This document shows positions 5,398 through 6,509 of a DNA stretch of 6,509 bases, one piece after another (the stretch's first letter is position 1; each line of letters starts with the position of its first letter). The stretch is from JBQTIP01 sp052388025 (GTDB lineage Bacteria; Actinomycetota; UBA4738; HRBIN12): assembly GCA_052388025.1 (NCBI GenBank), contig JBQTIP010000142.1, positions 1 through 6,509 on the forward strand, in the 5' to 3' direction. The position numbers were made by a program, and so were the translations under genes. The notes beneath the pieces were generated by a model, which saw only the letters and a list, made by a program, of their open reading frames with translations, did no database searches and had not been told where the DNA came from.

Positions 5398-6509
5398 ATG
5401 CAACGGCTAGCTGCGTCCCTCCTCGCCACGTTCCTGCTGCTCCTGCTCGCTCCCGCGTCCCTCGCGCAGGAGCCCGGGTCGGTCCAGCTCACCCTCGTCC
5501 GGCAGAGTTCCTGGAACGCGCCCAAACAGCCGACGCTCGAGATCGAAGTGCAGGCACAGAATGCCGGAGAGGTAGCTCTGGAGCAGCTCTCGATCGGCCT
5601 AACCCTGGGCTCGCCGGTCAGGTCGCGTACCGCCTACGAGCTGTCCCTCGCCAACGACCCCGTCGTGGCGATCCATGCGGAGGTGCGCCCCCGGGAGGAC
5701 GCGCTCGAGCCGGGCGCCGTGAGGAGGTTCGCCGTCGACCTCGACCTGTCGTCGCTCCCGGGGATCAGCCGGACGCAGTCGCTGATCTATCCGCTCAAGG
5801 TGGACCTTCGCAGCGGCGGGATCCCGGTGGCCGCCCTGCGAACGCCGGTGATCTTCATCGTGAAGACGCCCCAGACGCCCCTAGCGCTCGCCTGGACCTT
5901 CGTCCTTCACGCCCCGATCCAGTTCGATCCGAATGGGCAGTTCCGGAGCCCGGCGCTGGAGCAGTCCCTTGCGAAAGGCGGTCCGCTGGCGGGCGCGATC
6001 GGCGCGCTCGCATCGCTGGCCACCGGTCCGCGGCCGACCGCCGTCGACGTGGTGGTGTCCCCGACGCTGCTGATGCAACTCCAGCGGATGTCGGCCGGGT
6101 ATTCCGTCGTCGACTCGGGTACCGTGCGCAAGGTCGCCGAGGGCCAGGGAGGCGCAGTTGTCGCGGCCAGGACCCTCGCCGCGCTCGCGCAGATCGTGAG
6201 CGCGGAAGGCGTGGACGTGTCCGCGTTCCCATTCTCGGCCCCACAGCTTCCGGCGCTCATGGCGGGCGGCCTTGAGAGGGACCTGGAGGTGCAGCTCGAA
6301 CGCGGCCGAGGTGAGGTGGCCGAGCTCTTCGGCGTGGACCCGGATCCCTCCGTCCTTCGACCGCCCGGCTCCGCCCTGAACTGGACCAGCCTCGTGGCGC
6401 TCCCAGGCCAGGGGGTGCGCACCCTGCTCCTCGATCCGGTAGCCGTCGCCGCGCCGCCGCCCGACCCGCTCGGGTTCGCCGCGCCGCCGACCGCCTGGCT
6501 GGAGGTCGG
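5398..6509 (+). CDS. Secreted DUF6049-like protein upstream of the expected murJ (C-terminus cut by window edge)
   Basis: My translation gives 370 open codons from the ATG at 5398 to the edge. A Sec signal peptide is clear: MQRL, a leucine-rich core (residues 8-17) and a SLA site before Q24. Residues 28-160 look like a beta-rich extracellular domain (LTLVRQSSW, TLEIEVQAQNAG, then YPLKVDLRSGGIPV). The next region resembles the polysaccharide-deacetylase-like middle part of DUF6049 proteins: VDVVVSPTLLMQL, FPFSAPQLPALMAGGLERDL, and a GVRTLLLDP segment ending in a Pro-rich stretch. DUF6049 proteins lie just before murJ (lipid II flippase) in actinobacteria and are thought to act at the envelope; their biochemical role is unknown to me. 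It follows the TauE/SafE gene after 21 bases on the same strand. Assignment rests on remembered motif style plus gene order, so the secreted nature is surer than the family. Confidence 0.75.
   Translation, partial: MQRLAASLLATFLLLLLAPASLAQEPGSVQLTLVRQSSWNAPKQPTLEIEVQAQNAGEVALEQLSIGLTLGSPVRSRTAYELSLANDPVVAIHAEVRPREDALEPGAVRRFAVDLDLSSLPGISRTQSLIYPLKVDLRSGGIPVAALRTPVIFIVKTPQTPLALAWTFVLHAPIQFDPNGQFRSPALEQSLAKGGPLAGAIGALASLATGPRPTAVDVVVSPTLLMQLQRMSAGYSVVDSGTVRKVAEGQGGAVVAARTLAALAQIVSAEGVDVSAFPFSAPQLPALMAGGLERDLEVQLERGRGEVAELFGVDPDPSVLRPPGSALNWTSLVALPGQGVRTLLLDPVAVAAPPPDPLGFAAPPTAWLEV

Noticed and set aside
5384..5410. Eight-codon ATG frame overlapping the start of the DUF6049-like gene
   Set aside because: Very short, no promoter spacing or ribosome binding site of its own, and it ends inside the signal-peptide coding region; expected by chance.
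4362..6275. 637-codon plus-strand frame across the NUDIX, TauE/SafE and DUF6049-like genes
   Set aside because: Arg/Gly/Pro-rich shadow in another frame of three genes with strong motifs or a clear signal peptide; no plausible protein.
1..6509. Search by eye for tRNA, rRNA, CRISPR arrays, insertion sequences, riboswitches and prophage genes
   Set aside because: No direct-repeat arrays, transposase motifs, tRNA-like cloverleaf sequence or conserved rRNA stretches were seen; all gene-free gaps are under 170 bases.

Overview
The window is GC-rich throughout and almost fully coding. It looks like an actinobacterial chromosome segment (Actinomycetota), probably from a lineage outside the best-known genera. 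Two things support this. First, a CCA-adding enzyme of actinobacterial type lies divergent to a NUDIX hydrolase that heads toward a secreted DUF6049-like protein. This is the order seen in Mycobacterium tuberculosis (Rv3907c pcnA / Rv3908 mutT4 / Rv3909 / Rv3910 murJ-like), a block near the replication origin. Second, several starts have a TANNNT -10-like hexamer a few bases upstream and no clear Shine-Dalgarno, as expected for leaderless transcripts, which are common in this phylum.

Layout. 1-1091 (minus): an MFS exporter of the EntS/MFS_3 type, cut by the left edge, whose best start is a CTG overlapping the stop of the next gene. 1088-2485 (minus): CCA tRNA nucleotidyltransferase, transcribed ahead of the exporter. 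2486-2541: a compact divergent promoter region. 2542-2904 (plus): a small membrane protein with an HExxH motif, not assigned to a named family. 2901-2919: a perfect 7-bp hairpin, probably a terminator shared by convergent genes. 2934-4022 (minus): a PilT-like type IV pilus retraction ATPase. 4023-4186: a divergent regulatory region with short palindromes, a strong -10-like TAGAAT and a possible 15-codon leader ORF. 4187-4612 (plus): NUDIX hydrolase. 4609-5376 (plus): TauE/SafE-type permease, overlapping the NUDIX gene by ATGA. 5398 to the right edge (plus): secreted DUF6049-like protein, incomplete.

Together the region is an ancestral housekeeping block (tRNA 3'-end synthesis, nucleotide-pool or related NUDIX hydrolysis, and the envelope protein that normally precedes murJ). 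Three genes appear inserted relative to the M. tuberculosis order: the HExxH protein and pilT between cca and the NUDIX gene, and the TauE/SafE permease between the NUDIX gene and DUF6049. I see no RNA genes, CRISPR array, insertion sequence or prophage. I found no clearly new multi-gene system. The most interesting points are the TTGA-coupled mini-ORF ahead of the NUDIX gene, the small HExxH membrane protein, the CTG start of the exporter, and the rearranged conserved block.
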